From: Bacteroidota bacterium
Lineage (GTDB): Bacteria; Bacteroidota; Bacteroidia; Palsa-965
Length of the DNA stretch: 46,351 nucleotides
Reading direction: 5' to 3'
Assembly: GCA_016194975.1 (NCBI GenBank)
Contig: JACQAM010000021.1
Span: 1-46,351 of the forward strand
Shown piece by piece: positions 7,611-16,758 of this stretch. Each line of letters opens with the position of its first letter. The first letter of the stretch is position 1. The notes beneath the pieces were generated by a model. That model worked only from the letters and a program-made list of their open reading frames with translations, searched no databases and was not told where the DNA came from. Both the position numbers and the translations under genes were made by a program.

Positions 7611-9995
7611 TCAGAATTTAAAGTTCCACGTTATCGAAGGAAGTATCGGGAAAAGTGAAACCTGTTTTGCAGTTACTTTCAGTGTTCCGTCGGCCACGCT
7701 TCCTTCATTGTCGAAGAAAATAAAATAAGGATTGTGGCGGTTGTACACATTGTAAACTGAAAAATTCCAGTTGTTCTCGTAAGGAATTTTCTTGAAAAGT
7801 TTTTTTGGCCTGCACGTGTAGGTGATGGAAATATCGAGGCGGTGATAAGGGATCATCCGGTAACCATTTCGCGGACCATAATCGGAAACAATATTTCCTT
7901 CAATGATGTAACGCTGTATCGGAAGCGTGATCGCATTGCCGGTTCCATAAACGAAAACACTTCCGAACGTCCAGTGATCATTCAGATTGTAAATTAAAAC
8001 AAGGGAAACATCGTGACGCCGGTCGTAGCGCGCGTAAAAAGTTTTTCCGCTGTCTATGTCGGGAAAATTTCTTGTCGTCCAGGAAAGTGTGTAACCTGCC
8101 CATCCGTTCAGCTTGCCGGTTCTCTTTTTGAAAAAGAATTCGGCGCCATAAGATTGTCCTTTGCCGAATACAAAATTATTATCGGTGTTGTTATTCACAT
8201 TGTCTTCGGGCAATGCGCCGGGAGCAAATTCCACCTGGTTGTACATTTTTTTATAATACACTTCAACCGATGATTCATATTTGTTGTGATAGAAATTCCT
8301 GAAGTATCCTGTAGCCACCTGCCACCCTTTCTGTGGCTTTACTACATCGGAACACGGAACCCAGATGTCAGTAGGAAGTGAGATCGGAGAGAGCGTTGCG
8401 AGATGAACGTATTGCAGATTGTAAGTGTAAGATGCTTTGATGGACGACTGATCATCGAGAATGAAACGCATGGAAACTCGCGGCTCCGGCCCACCGTAAT
8501 CTTTTACTTTTTTGAATTTATTATAATGGATCGTGTCCACCGTTCTTCCCGTTACATCCTGAATAAAACGATCGAAAGGGCCAACCATGATAAAATAAGA
8601 ATAACGCATACCAACGGTAAGCCGCAAACGATCTGTGATGTCCCAGTCATCATTCACATACACGCCCACCTCGTGTGCGTATTGTTTTTTCAGTCCGCCG
8701 AGATCGAACACGGTGTCGCCCGATTTTGCAGAAACATTATTGGGTGTGAAAATGTGCCAGCAGTAATTCGTTCCGAAGCGGATGTAATGTTTGCTGTTCG
8801 GAAGAAAACTGAAATCTATCTTATTATTGAAATCGCGTATGCCGGAAAATAACTTGAATTCAAATCCATCCTGTTCTGCGCCGAAAGAAAATTTATAATC
8901 ACTGAAAACAGCCGTGGAATTCACGAAAATTCTCGGGTTAATGAGATGGTTCCACCTCAGCGAAGTAGTTGCATTTCCCCAGGGAATGTTCACTTTGAAA
9001 TCCGATTTATTGTCGTTATAGGTAAATACATCGCGGCCAAAATATCCACTGAGGAAAACGGTATTTTTCTGGTTGATCCTCCAATTCAATTTAGCATTGA
9101 GGTCATAGAAATAATATCCCGATCCGTAGAATGGAGAAGTTGTTTTGATGAAAGGTTTCATCAGCACATCGATGTAAGTTCTTCTTGCGGAAACAATGAA
9201 TGATGCCGTATCTTTTTTGATCGGCCCCTGCACGGTCATGCGCGAAGAGATCACACCAATGCCGCCGTCCACCTGGAATTTCTGGTTGTTGCCTTCGTTC
9301 ATGGTAATGTCCAGTACAGAAGAAAGCCGTCCGCCATATTGCGCCGGCATTCCTCCCTTGATGAGGTTCACATCTTTGATCGCATCACCATTGAAGACGG
9401 AAAAAAATCCGAACAGGTGTCCTGCATTGTAAACGGTGGCTTCATCCAGCAAAACAAGATTCTGATCGGGCCCGCCACCACGCACATAAAAACCTGCATT
9501 TCCTTCGGCGCCGCCCTTCACTCCGGGAAGCAACTGAATTGTTTTGAGAACATCCACTTCACCGAGAAAAGCAGGAATCTGTTTCACCTGTTTCATCTCG
9601 AGACGATTGGTACTCATTTGCCCGTCGGTCACATTCTCATCTTCTTTTTTATCGGTGATCACTACTTCCTGATTTTTGTGTTCTTCTAGTTTAATATCAA
9701 GATGAATATCGGATGTGAGAACAAGTTGTTGCGTGTAATCATCAAGTCCCACAAATTGGGCAGTAAGCGTGTACGTGCCGGAATCTGCAGTGATGGAATA
9801 AAATCCATAGGTATTCGTACTCGCCACTTTCAGCGGATCTTTCAGCGTCACCACCGCACCGATGATCGCTTCTCCACTGGAAGCTTCACGCACAAATCCG
9901 CTCACGGTGAATTTTTTTGAAGACTGCGCCTGCAGCGAAAAAAAATCCAAAAGAAGAAAAGGAATAAGAAAAAGAAAATATTTTGACCGATTCAT
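7611..9995 (-). CDS. TonB-dependent outer-membrane receptor with N-terminal carboxypeptidase-regulatory-like domain
   Basis: A 794-residue receptor. Signal peptide (residues 1-24), then a CarboxypepD_reg-like domain (about 28-105: FTVSGFVREASSGEAIIGAVV, and TYGFYSI), then a TonB plug (about 125-235) with GFYVRGGGPDQNLVLLDEATVYN, then a ~550-residue 22-strand-type barrel ending in Phe (TWNFKF), as expected for BAM-assembled barrels. It imports a ligand across the outer membrane using energy from TonB-ExbBD. It is shorter than SusC (about 1000 residues) and its partner is DUF4249 rather than SusD, which argues against a classic polysaccharide-utilisation locus. No carbohydrate-active enzymes are nearby. 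Promoter candidate at 10013-10020. Confidence 0.95.
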   Translation of the reverse strand: MNRSKYFLFLIPFLLLDFFSLQAQSSKKFTVSGFVREASSGEAIIGAVVTLKDPLKVASTNTYGFYSITADSGTYTLTAQFVGLDDYTQQLVLTSDIHLDIKLEEHKNQEVVITDKKEDENVTDGQMSTNRLEMKQVKQIPAFLGEVDVLKTIQLLPGVKGGAEGNAGFYVRGGGPDQNLVLLDEATVYNAGHLFGFFSVFNGDAIKDVNLIKGGMPAQYGGRLSSVLDITMNEGNNQKFQVDGGIGVISSRMTVQGPIKKDTASFIVSARRTYIDVLMKPFIKTTSPFYGSGYYFYDLNAKLNWRINQKNTVFLSGYFGRDVFTYNDNKSDFKVNIPWGNATTSLRWNHLINPRIFVNSTAVFSDYKFSFGAEQDGFEFKLFSGIRDFNNKIDFSFLPNSKHYIRFGTNYCWHIFTPNNVSAKSGDTVFDLGGLKKQYAHEVGVYVNDDWDITDRLRLTVGMRYSYFIMVGPFDRFIQDVTGRTVDTIHYNKFKKVKDYGGPEPRVSMRFILDDQSSIKASYTYNLQYVHLATLSPISLPTDIWVPCSDVVKPQKGWQVATGYFRNFYHNKYESSVEVYYKKMYNQVEFAPGALPEDNVNNNTDNNFVFGKGQSYGAEFFFKKRTGKLNGWAGYTLSWTTRNFPDIDSGKTFYARYDRRHDVSLVLIYNLNDHWTFGSVFVYGTGNAITLPIQRYIIEGNIVSDYGPRNGYRMIPYHRLDISITYTCRPKKLFKKIPYENNWNFSVYNVYNRHNPYFIFFDNEGSVADGTLKVTAKQVSLFPILPSITWNFKF

Positions 9996-10012
9996 GTTTT
10001 TCAGAACGGAAA

Positions 10013-10044
10013 CAAAATTAGATAAACAAAATGCGCGGATGGCA
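10013..10044 (-). promoter_or_regulatory. Candidate promoter of the TonB receptor/DUF4249 operon
   Basis: On the minus strand, TTG (10042-10044), a 21-22 base spacer, then TAATTTTG (10013-10020), 17 bases before the ATG. It fits the Bacteroidota TTG/TAnnTTTG pattern. Confidence 0.45.
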
Positions 10045-10071
10045 ATAAATTGAGCGCGGTAAACAAAATAA

Positions 10072-10097
10072 AAGAGGATTCATTTCTGAATCCTCTT
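10072..10097 (-). terminator. Rho-independent terminator of tRNA-Pro
   Basis: A perfect 10-bp stem, AGAGGATTCA/TGAATCCTCT, extended by one A-T pair, with a 4-base loop. It is followed on the minus strand by TTTATTTTGTTT. It lies 3 bases past the 3' end of the tRNA. Confidence 0.9.
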
Positions 10098-10100
10098 CTG

Positions 10101-10173
10101 TCGGGGTGGCGGGACTCGAACCCACGACCCCCAACACCCCATGCTGGTACACTACCAACTGTGCTACACCCCG
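10101..10173 (-). tRNA. tRNA-Pro (anticodon GGG)
   Basis: Read on the minus strand, the acceptor arm CGGGGTG pairs with CACCCCG, with discriminator A at 10101. The D arm is GCAC/GTGT, the anticodon stem CCAGC/GTTGG encloses the loop ATGGGGT with anticodon GGG, and the T arm GTGGG/CCCGC carries the TTCGAGT loop. CCA is not encoded. It reads CCC and CCU proline codons. A strong terminator follows directly. Confidence 0.96.
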
Positions 10174-10594
10174 ATTTCGTTTTTTGCAATTGACGATCCG
10201 CCTGAAAAAGAATGCGTTCTCCTTGTTTCAATAATGAAATGTCAAATGCAAATGGACTGCAAATGTAAAAACTTTCCATGCTCACCAATCATGTTTCGCT
10301 TGTTTCCACTCCGCGGATTTTCAAGCCGTAAAGTTCATCGGGCCTGATAAAACAAATAGAATTCAACATTTAATCAGCACCGTTCATTAATTTTGATGTG
10401 GTAGAATGAAAAATATTCTCGTGGAAAAAGAAAATAGTTTGAGTCAACATTGTGCATGAAATCCAAAGCGACCTATTCTCTAGAATCGAAATAACTATAT
10501 CTGAAAAAATAGCTGGGCTGGTAATGGAAAAAATGTACCCCGGCAGGAGAATGTTTTTCCAACGCAAAAAAGAAATAACTGGCAGAAGGACTAT
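10174..10594. other. Intergenic gap upstream of tRNA-Pro
   Basis: About 420 bases between the tRNA and the 3' end of the 10595 gene. It must hold the tRNA promoter, but I find no TAnnTTTG match. Small open frames here lack codon bias or any recognisable motif. Nothing else is supported. Confidence 0.5.
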
Positions 10595-11170
10595 TTATCC
10601 TGCACTTCTCTTCGGAAATCGGATCGCGGCGTCTACTGGCACGGAAATAATTTTCCAGTTACTATTTTTGATACGGCGTTTTTCCTTCATCGCAATTTTT
10701 CCGCTCCTGTACGAAAGATAACCGACCACTGCGAGTGCCACGAGTGTAATTCCGCCAATAATATAAACGCCAATGAGCGATCCTGTTCCATGCGCAAACT
10801 GGTAAAAAGCAAATAGTGTGCTGGCAAGTCCGCTCACCACGATTCCTGCTCCGTGGTATTTATTTCTTCCGTCTTTCGGACCCCAGCGGATCTCCGTTAT
10901 TCTGGAAATAACCACAGTGTGTATGCTGCTGAGTTCAATCGTGGAATCTGTAATTGCGGTAATGGTTCCGGTCTGCAGGTGATGATCAGTGGTTGTTCTC
11001 ACCATCACGGCGTCGCCTGTTTTCAATTGCACCAAGCCGTAAGCAGAATCAACCTTTCCGTTTATCATTCGTTCGATCACCAGGCAGCGCGTGGTATTCT
11101 GTGCAAATGAAAAAGTGAACGCACCACTAAGAAAAAATAACAAGAAGATTAAACGGAGGGTTTGAATCAT
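10595..11170 (-). CDS. Putative envelope protein with two C-terminal membrane segments
   Basis: A 191-residue protein that I do not recognise by family. A signal peptide (LRLIFLLFFLSGAFTFSFAQ) is followed by a small beta domain of about 70 residues (KTGDAVMVRTTTDHHLQTGTI, then SSIHTVVISRITEIRW) that resembles the SH3-like/RNA-helper folds of many Bacteroidota periplasmic proteins. Two hydrophobic helices follow (GAGIVVSGLASTLFAFYQF and GVYIIGGITLVALAVVGYL) and then a basic cytoplasmic-type tail (KEKRRIKNSNWK). It is transcribed away from the Kelch operon across a 220-base shared upstream region. Function unknown. Confidence 0.7.
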   Translation of the reverse strand: MIQTLRLIFLLFFLSGAFTFSFAQNTTRCLVIERMINGKVDSAYGLVQLKTGDAVMVRTTTDHHLQTGTITAITDSTIELSSIHTVVISRITEIRWGPKDGRNKYHGAGIVVSGLASTLFAFYQFAHGTGSLIGVYIIGGITLVALAVVGYLSYRSGKIAMKEKRRIKNSNWKIISVPVDAAIRFPKRSAG

Positions 11171-11390
11171 GCCGGCAAAATGAAATTCACAACATTGGAA
11201 TTGCCAGGAAGCATCAAGAATTCTGCCACAGGTTAAAACATTCTGGAGAATTTCTGTGCACCGGTAGTTATGCTTGTATTGGAATTAAAAAAAAATCCGG
11301 TGCATGAATGCGTAATAATTTTCTCAAATTCTACTTTGCCTTACCATTAATTTTTCGTAAAGTTGTAAGAAGTAATTGTTCACTTTTTCT

Positions 11391-11894
11391 ATGAAAAAAA
11401 TTCTTTTCCCGGTCTTCTTATTCTTTTCCGGGTCGTGTTTGATTTCCTGCGGAAATGATGAGAAAAAAACAACTCCATCCGATAGTAACAGCGCTATGAA
11501 TCTTCATAATTCCGATACGCCGAATAATTCATTGCATCCGCCTTTAATGGATTCGGGTGCGCAGATCACGGTGAAAACTTACGAGGTGACGGATAGTGCC
11601 GGAAGAATTTCGCAGGGTTGGGGCTATGATCTTTTTCTCAATGGCAAGCGTGTCATTCATCAACCGATCATTCCCGGCCTTCCCGGTAATAATGGTTTCA
11701 AAACACAGGCACTCGCAGAATCTGTTGGCGAACTCGCTGCAAAAAAAATGCGTGAACAGGGATCACTGCCATCGATCAGCATTCACGATCTCGACAGTCT
11801 CGGTGCTATCTCTCATCACCTGGCTGACAGTCTCAATGAATTAAGCAAGAAAAATTCGCACAACAATTCTGTTCCGGTCAGCAAAGACAAATGA
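11391..11894 (+). CDS. DUF4907-like lipoprotein, first gene of the Kelch operon
   Basis: I start it at MKKILFPVFLFFSGSCLISC (167 residues); an in-frame ATG at 11376 would add five residues before the signal. Cys20 is the lipidated residue. After a low-complexity Ser/Asn/Pro linker, the C-terminal ~85 residues fit the DUF4907 pattern: YEVTDSAGRISQGWGYDLFLNGK, VIHQPIIPGLPGNNGF, then ALAESVGELAAKKM and LDSLGAI. From general knowledge of the family, DUF4907 genes tend to lie beside Kelch-repeat genes; here the stop overlaps the start of the first Kelch gene by four bases (ATGA), implying translational coupling. It probably docks with the secreted propellers at the cell surface. That role is inference. 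Confidence 0.82.
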   Translation: MKKILFPVFLFFSGSCLISCGNDEKKTTPSDSNSAMNLHNSDTPNNSLHPPLMDSGAQITVKTYEVTDSAGRISQGWGYDLFLNGKRVIHQPIIPGLPGNNGFKTQALAESVGELAAKKMREQGSLPSISIHDLDSLGAISHHLADSLNELSKKNSHNNSVPVSKDK

Positions 11895-13081
11895 AAAATT
11901 ATTTATTTATTTTTCTTTTTTCAATATCGCTTTGTGATGTTGCACGCGCACAGGGGTGCTGGATTCAACGTGCGAATTTTGCCGGCCCGGCCCGGCATCG
12001 CACTGCTGCTGCTGCGGTTGGAAATCACGGCTATATTGGACTCGGTCACATCAATGCTATTGTGGATGTACTTTTTGATGACTGGTTTGAGTATGATCCT
12101 TCTTCTGATTCGTGGACACAAAAAGCAAATTACGGTGGAGGCCCCCGCATGCATCCTGCCACTTTTGTGATCGATGGAAAAATTTATGTAGGAACCGGCC
12201 GCGACACCAGTCAAACACTTCACCAGGATTTCTGGTGTTATGATCCGGTCACAAATATGTGGACTTCCATTGCTGATTTTCCCGGCGCTGCACGTCGCGG
12301 AGCAGTTGCTTTTACCATCAACGGACTCGGTTATGTTGGAACAGGATCCTATCATTCGAATTTTTTCAAATACGATCCTGCCTCTGATTCGTGGTCGAAT
12401 GTGGCTCCGCTTCCCGGGCCCGGAAGAATTTCCTGCGTGGCGTGCGCTATAAACGGGAAAGGATATTTGTCGACGGGTGATAATGGAAGTGGAGCAACAG
12501 GAGATATCTGGGAATATGATCCGGCATTTGATAATTGGACCATGAAAGCAAATCTTCCCGGTTTGCCGAGAATGGAAGCAGGTGGATTTGCGCTCAATGG
12601 AAAATTTTATGTGGGATGCGGTGATGATATGCCGAGTGGAACCAACTATGGCGATTTCTGGTGTTACGATCCGCCAACCGATTCATGGAGCCAGGTGTGT
12701 GATTTTACCGGAATTGCAAGACGGTACCCGGCTTCATTCGTGATTGGCACTCATGCTTATCTTGGTCTCGGTACCAATGGAACTAATTTCAGCGATCTCT
12801 GGGAAACCGGGATTCTCATTGGTGTAAATGAAATTCAACCCGAAATTTCTTTCAGCATTTCACCGAATCCGGTGATTGATAATGCTGTCATCAGTTTCGG
12901 AAAAAATATTCCGGATGGAACTTTTGAGATTCTCGATGAACAGGGAAAACTCATCCGAGCCGTGAAATTTTCAGGGAATGAATTCGATTTCTCGCGTGAG
13001 GGTATCTCTTCCGGAAATTATTTCATCCGCATCCGCGAATCTCAGAAAACATCCGTCACAAAAAAGATCATCATCAATTGA
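11891..13081 (+). CDS. Secreted Kelch propeller with T9SS type A tail, paralogue 1
   Basis: A 396-residue protein. A signal peptide (YLFIFLFSISLCDVARAQ) precedes six Kelch-like repeats of about 48 residues. Each repeat runs from a basic/aromatic start (FPGAAR), through a strand pair (FTINGLGYVGTG), to YDPASDSW. Six repeats fit a six-bladed beta-propeller. The last ~75 residues (SISPNPVIDNAVISF...GKLIRAVKF...GNYFIRI...TKKIIIN) are a T9SS type A sorting domain, so the protein crosses the outer membrane through T9SS and is probably anchored or released at the surface. It overlaps the lipoprotein gene by four bases and is followed 17 bases later by paralogue 2. Confidence 0.93.
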   Translation: MKNYLFIFLFSISLCDVARAQGCWIQRANFAGPARHRTAAAAVGNHGYIGLGHINAIVDVLFDDWFEYDPSSDSWTQKANYGGGPRMHPATFVIDGKIYVGTGRDTSQTLHQDFWCYDPVTNMWTSIADFPGAARRGAVAFTINGLGYVGTGSYHSNFFKYDPASDSWSNVAPLPGPGRISCVACAINGKGYLSTGDNGSGATGDIWEYDPAFDNWTMKANLPGLPRMEAGGFALNGKFYVGCGDDMPSGTNYGDFWCYDPPTDSWSQVCDFTGIARRYPASFVIGTHAYLGLGTNGTNFSDLWETGILIGVNEIQPEISFSISPNPVIDNAVISFGKNIPDGTFEILDEQGKLIRAVKFSGNEFDFSREGISSGNYFIRIRESQKTSVTKKIIIN

Positions 13082-13098
13082 ATAACTGAAAAATTAAC

Positions 13099-14280
13099 AT
13101 GAAAAAATTATTGATCATTGCGTTGTGTTATAGTACAACTACTGTTTTTTCGCAGGGTTACTGGACGCGCCTTACCGATTATGGCGGTGCGGCAAAAAGA
13201 TATGCTGCCTGTTTCGCAATAGGAGCGAAAGCGTATGTGGGAACCGGCAATGGCCCGGCGCTCAGCCAGGAATTCTGGGCATGGGACCAGGCCTCTGATA
13301 CCTGGACACAGATCGCCGATTTCATTGGAAGCGCACGACAGCATGCAGTAGGATTTACGATCGGAAGCAAGGGCTACGTAGGAACCGGCGAAGACGGAAG
13401 CGGATTCACGAAAGATTTTTACGTGTACGATACTACTGCGAATGCGTGGACACAGCGCGCCGATTTTGGCGGATCGCCACGTTCGGGAACGGTAGGATTC
13501 TCCATCGGAAATTATGGTTACATCGGTACAGGAGAAGATACGAGTGGTAATGTCCAGGATTTCTGGCAATATGATGCAGCTGGCGATTCATGGTCTCCCA
13601 TCACAAGTTTTCCCGGTGCAGGACGCCGTTATGCTTCCTGCTTCGTCATTGGAACAAATGCTTATGTGGGAACCGGCAAAGATAATTCCGGAGGTGGTAA
13701 TGTAGATCTCTGGATGTGGAGCCAGTCGTCTGGAATGTGGACGCAAAAGTCAAACTATACTGGTACTCCTCGCTGGGGCTGTTTTGCATTTGCTATTGGT
13801 GATAAAGGATATTTCGGAACTGGTTTCGATGGCGCTGCCGGAACAAACGATCTGCGTCAATATGATACACTTTCCGATTCCTGGTCGGTACGTTCACCAT
13901 TCACAGGAACTTCAAGAGAATTCGCGGTAGGATTTTCCATCGGAACAATAGGATATATGGCTACCGGCGACGATCCTTTTTCCAAAAAAGACCTATGGGA
14001 ATATGATCCGAATTCTACAGCCGGGTTAGAAGTTAATAATGAAACGGAAAATTTTATTTCTGTCGGCCCTAATCCTTCCGATAGATTGTTTAACTTCACT
14101 ACGCATAACCCAGAGGGAGAACTGAAAATTTTTGATGCGGCCGGCCAAAAGATTTTTCAAATGAAAATTACATCCGTCAATACAAACATTGATATGGCCG
14201 GAAAAGTTCCCGGAATTTATTTTTATCAGTTTACCGATGGCATCACAATCCGTGCAAGCGGAAAATTGTTGCTCCAATAA
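13099..14280 (+). CDS. Secreted Kelch propeller with T9SS type A tail, paralogue 2
   Basis: A 393-residue paralogue with the same plan: signal peptide (LLIIALCYSTTTVFSQ), six Kelch repeats, and a C-terminal sorting domain (SVGPNPSDRLFNFTT...LKIFDAAGQKIFQMKI...GIYFYQFTDG). The propeller repeats are the most regular of the set; YVGTGEDGSG-type turns in repeats 2-4 are acidic and could bind a metal ion or a polar ligand. The tail ends in SGKLLLQ rather than a basic TKK motif, but the overall pattern holds. The tail sequence differs more from its neighbours than the propeller does. Confidence 0.93.
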   Translation: MKKLLIIALCYSTTTVFSQGYWTRLTDYGGAAKRYAACFAIGAKAYVGTGNGPALSQEFWAWDQASDTWTQIADFIGSARQHAVGFTIGSKGYVGTGEDGSGFTKDFYVYDTTANAWTQRADFGGSPRSGTVGFSIGNYGYIGTGEDTSGNVQDFWQYDAAGDSWSPITSFPGAGRRYASCFVIGTNAYVGTGKDNSGGGNVDLWMWSQSSGMWTQKSNYTGTPRWGCFAFAIGDKGYFGTGFDGAAGTNDLRQYDTLSDSWSVRSPFTGTSREFAVGFSIGTIGYMATGDDPFSKKDLWEYDPNSTAGLEVNNETENFISVGPNPSDRLFNFTTHNPEGELKIFDAAGQKIFQMKITSVNTNIDMAGKVPGIYFYQFTDGITIRASGKLLLQ

Positions 14281-14332
14281 AAAAATCAATCACCTTTCAT
14301 CCGCTTGAAAAATGAACCTAAAAAATATTCCA

Positions 14333-15490
14333 ATGAAAAAATCGATACTTAGAACAACACTCATCCTGTTGTTGGTTCTTGCTTCATTCACAGGAACGCG
14401 CGCACAGGGAAGTTACGCCTGGGTACAACGCGCAACTTTTATGGGACCCGCGCGACATCATTGCGCTGCATTTTCAGTAGGTAGCCGTGGTTATGTCGGA
14501 ACAGGATGGAATGGTATGGCAACGTACGACGACATGTACTCTTATGATCCGGGAACAGATACGTGGGAACAGATCGCTAATTTTCCTGGCGGACAATCGG
14601 AGGATGTACAGGGATTTGGCATTGGTGTAAAAGGATATGCAGGTACGTGGAATAATATGTGGTCGTACAATCCTGCAACAAATACCTGGGCGCCCATTGC
14701 AAGTTGCCCTCTCCAGATCAGTAATTATGGATCCGTTGCATTTGCAATTGGAACAAAAGGATATATCTGCGACGGATATAATCTTGTGGAATATAATTCC
14801 GGAAATAATTCCTGGTCATACAAACCAAATTATCCGGGCAGTTCATTTTTCTATTCTACCGCCACAACTTACAATGGAAAAGGATATGTATTTCCCGGCG
14901 GCGGAGATTTTTGGGAATATGATCCTTCAATAAATAACTGGATCCCCAGAGCAATGTTTCCCGGTCTCACACGCATAGGGCCTATCAGTTTTTCTTTCAA
15001 TGGTGATGTGTATGTTGGTTTGGGCGCTGAGGCGTGGACGAATATGTTATCTGATTTCTGGCGCTTTGATCCCGTTGGAAATACGTGGACTGAAGTGGAT
15101 GATTTTCCCGGACTGGGAAGAAGATTTTCAATCGGTTTTTCCATTGGTGCGCGCTGTTATGCCTGCAATGGAACGAATGGAACAAACATGCATGATTTCT
15201 GGGAATTCGGATCGCTCTCCGGAATAGAAAACCAAGATGCAAATTCAAATTCTATCAGCATTTATCCGAATCCCGTACAAACTTCTTCGGTCATTTCTGT
15301 AAATGAAAATATTCCGGGTGCAGAATATTCACTCGTCGTTTTCGATCTCAACGGAAATATTATTCGCAGCGAAAAATTCACCGGGCATTCTTACACCTTT
15401 GAAAAAATGGATCTCAGTTCCGGTGTTTATCTCGTGGAATTACGCAACAATGAAAATGTAGCCGCAAGAACTAAACTGATCGTCGAATAA
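14333..15490 (+). CDS. Secreted Kelch propeller with T9SS type A tail, paralogue 3
   Basis: I choose the ATG at 14333 (MKKSILRTTLILLLVLASF), because the seven extra residues of the upstream ATG at 14312 would lengthen the n-region of the signal peptide. 385 residues. Six Kelch repeats, of which repeats 2-4 are shorter (40-42 residues) and lack the acidic GEDGSG turns. One face of the propeller therefore differs from that of paralogues 1 and 2. The tail SIYPNPVQTSSVISV...YSLVVFDLNGNIIRSEKF...GVYLVELRNN...TKLIVE is a textbook type A sorting domain. Confidence 0.92.
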   Translation: MKKSILRTTLILLLVLASFTGTRAQGSYAWVQRATFMGPARHHCAAFSVGSRGYVGTGWNGMATYDDMYSYDPGTDTWEQIANFPGGQSEDVQGFGIGVKGYAGTWNNMWSYNPATNTWAPIASCPLQISNYGSVAFAIGTKGYICDGYNLVEYNSGNNSWSYKPNYPGSSFFYSTATTYNGKGYVFPGGGDFWEYDPSINNWIPRAMFPGLTRIGPISFSFNGDVYVGLGAEAWTNMLSDFWRFDPVGNTWTEVDDFPGLGRRFSIGFSIGARCYACNGTNGTNMHDFWEFGSLSGIENQDANSNSISIYPNPVQTSSVISVNENIPGAEYSLVVFDLNGNIIRSEKFTGHSYTFEKMDLSSGVYLVELRNNENVAARTKLIVE

Positions 15491-15520
15491 AAAAAACCGG
15501 AAATTTCAAACGAATTCATC

Positions 15521-16747
15521 ATGAAAAAAAATAATCTCGCAATAATTTTACTATTGCTTCCGCTCGCAATTTTTTCCCAGAATTCCTGGACGAAAAAAGC
15601 ATCACTCTCCGCAAGTAAACGCATGCGCTCGGTCGCATTCGCCATTGGAGGAAGAGGATATCTCTGCTGTGGCGAAGATTCCAACAGCATCGAACTCAAC
15701 GATTGCTGGGAATATGATCCGGGCTCCGATTCATGGATGCAGAAATCAAGTATTCCCGGGCCGGGCCGCCGCGATGCAGTTGGTTTTGCAATCGGGATGA
15801 AAGGTTATGTTGGAACCGGCATGGATAACACGGACGCATCAGTTGGAAATACGCTTAGTGATTTTTATGAATATAATTCGGTCACGAATGCATGGACAGC
15901 GCGCGCCGCTTATCCCGGTGGATTCGGATGGGGCGTTTATTCTGCAGCAGGATTTGCAACCTCAACCAGGGGTTATATCTGTTGCGGAAAAATAGGGCCG
16001 GCCAATTATGCAAATGATCTTTGGGAATATAATCCTTCGAATAATTCGTGGATACAGAAACCGAATTTTCCAGGCGGGCCTCGTCTCGGACAAATGAGTT
16101 TCGTGATCGGAACCAAAGCTTATGTTGCTTGCGGAACAGATCCTAATTGGTTCACACATGATTTCTGGGAATATAATACTTCAAGTAATTCATGGTCACA
16201 GAAAGCAGATTTTCCGGGATCGGATCGTGCGTTTGGAAGCGCATTCGCACTCGGACAAAAAGGTTATATGGGTATGGGAGAAGACGGTGGTTATAGCGCA
16301 GATTGGTTTGAGTATGATGTAGCTTCCAATTCGTGGAATGTGATCGCCGCATTCGGAAGTGAAGGAAGAAGATCGGCTCCAACATTTGTAATTGCAGGCG
16401 CCGCTTATGTGACAACTGGAAAAGGTGTAAGCGGAAAACACCGCGACACGTGGCAGTACCAACCTTACGTAACCGGAATAAATGAAAATTCCATTGGAGA
16501 AATGTCGGTTTACCCGAATCCTGCAAGCGACGTTCTCAAATTCGATCTTGATCCGCAATTCGTTTCACAACACGATCAACTCTTCATCCAGCTTATTTCT
16601 ATTGATGGAAAAATAATTTCAAAAGAAACTGTCAATGGAAATTCACATATTGAATTGCAGAATCAGAATTGGCCGGCCGGAACTTATCTCTATTCACTCA
16701 CAGACGGCAACAAAAATTTCAGCAGCGGTAAAGTAATCATCTATTAA
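15521..16747 (+). CDS. Secreted Kelch propeller with T9SS type A tail, paralogue 4
   Basis: A 408-residue paralogue: signal peptide (NLAIILLLLPLAIFSQ), six Kelch repeats, and a type A tail (SVYPNPASDVLKFDL...QLISIDGKIISKETV...GTYLYSLTDG). It has extra cysteines in repeats 1, 3 and 4 (YLCCGEDS, YICCGKIG, YVACGTD) that could form disulfides outside the cell; these are absent from paralogue 2. Thirty bases separate it from the gene before and eleven from the gene after. Confidence 0.92.
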   Translation: MKKNNLAIILLLLPLAIFSQNSWTKKASLSASKRMRSVAFAIGGRGYLCCGEDSNSIELNDCWEYDPGSDSWMQKSSIPGPGRRDAVGFAIGMKGYVGTGMDNTDASVGNTLSDFYEYNSVTNAWTARAAYPGGFGWGVYSAAGFATSTRGYICCGKIGPANYANDLWEYNPSNNSWIQKPNFPGGPRLGQMSFVIGTKAYVACGTDPNWFTHDFWEYNTSSNSWSQKADFPGSDRAFGSAFALGQKGYMGMGEDGGYSADWFEYDVASNSWNVIAAFGSEGRRSAPTFVIAGAAYVTTGKGVSGKHRDTWQYQPYVTGINENSIGEMSVYPNPASDVLKFDLDPQFVSQHDQLFIQLISIDGKIISKETVNGNSHIELQNQNWPAGTYLYSLTDGNKNFSSGKVIIY

Positions 16748-16758
16748 AAAAATTTTTT

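Noticed and set aside
10452-10721. Plus-strand open frame of 89 codons in the gap near tRNA-Pro
   Set aside because: It overlaps the 3' end of the 10595 gene antisense, has no motif and reads like non-coding DNA.
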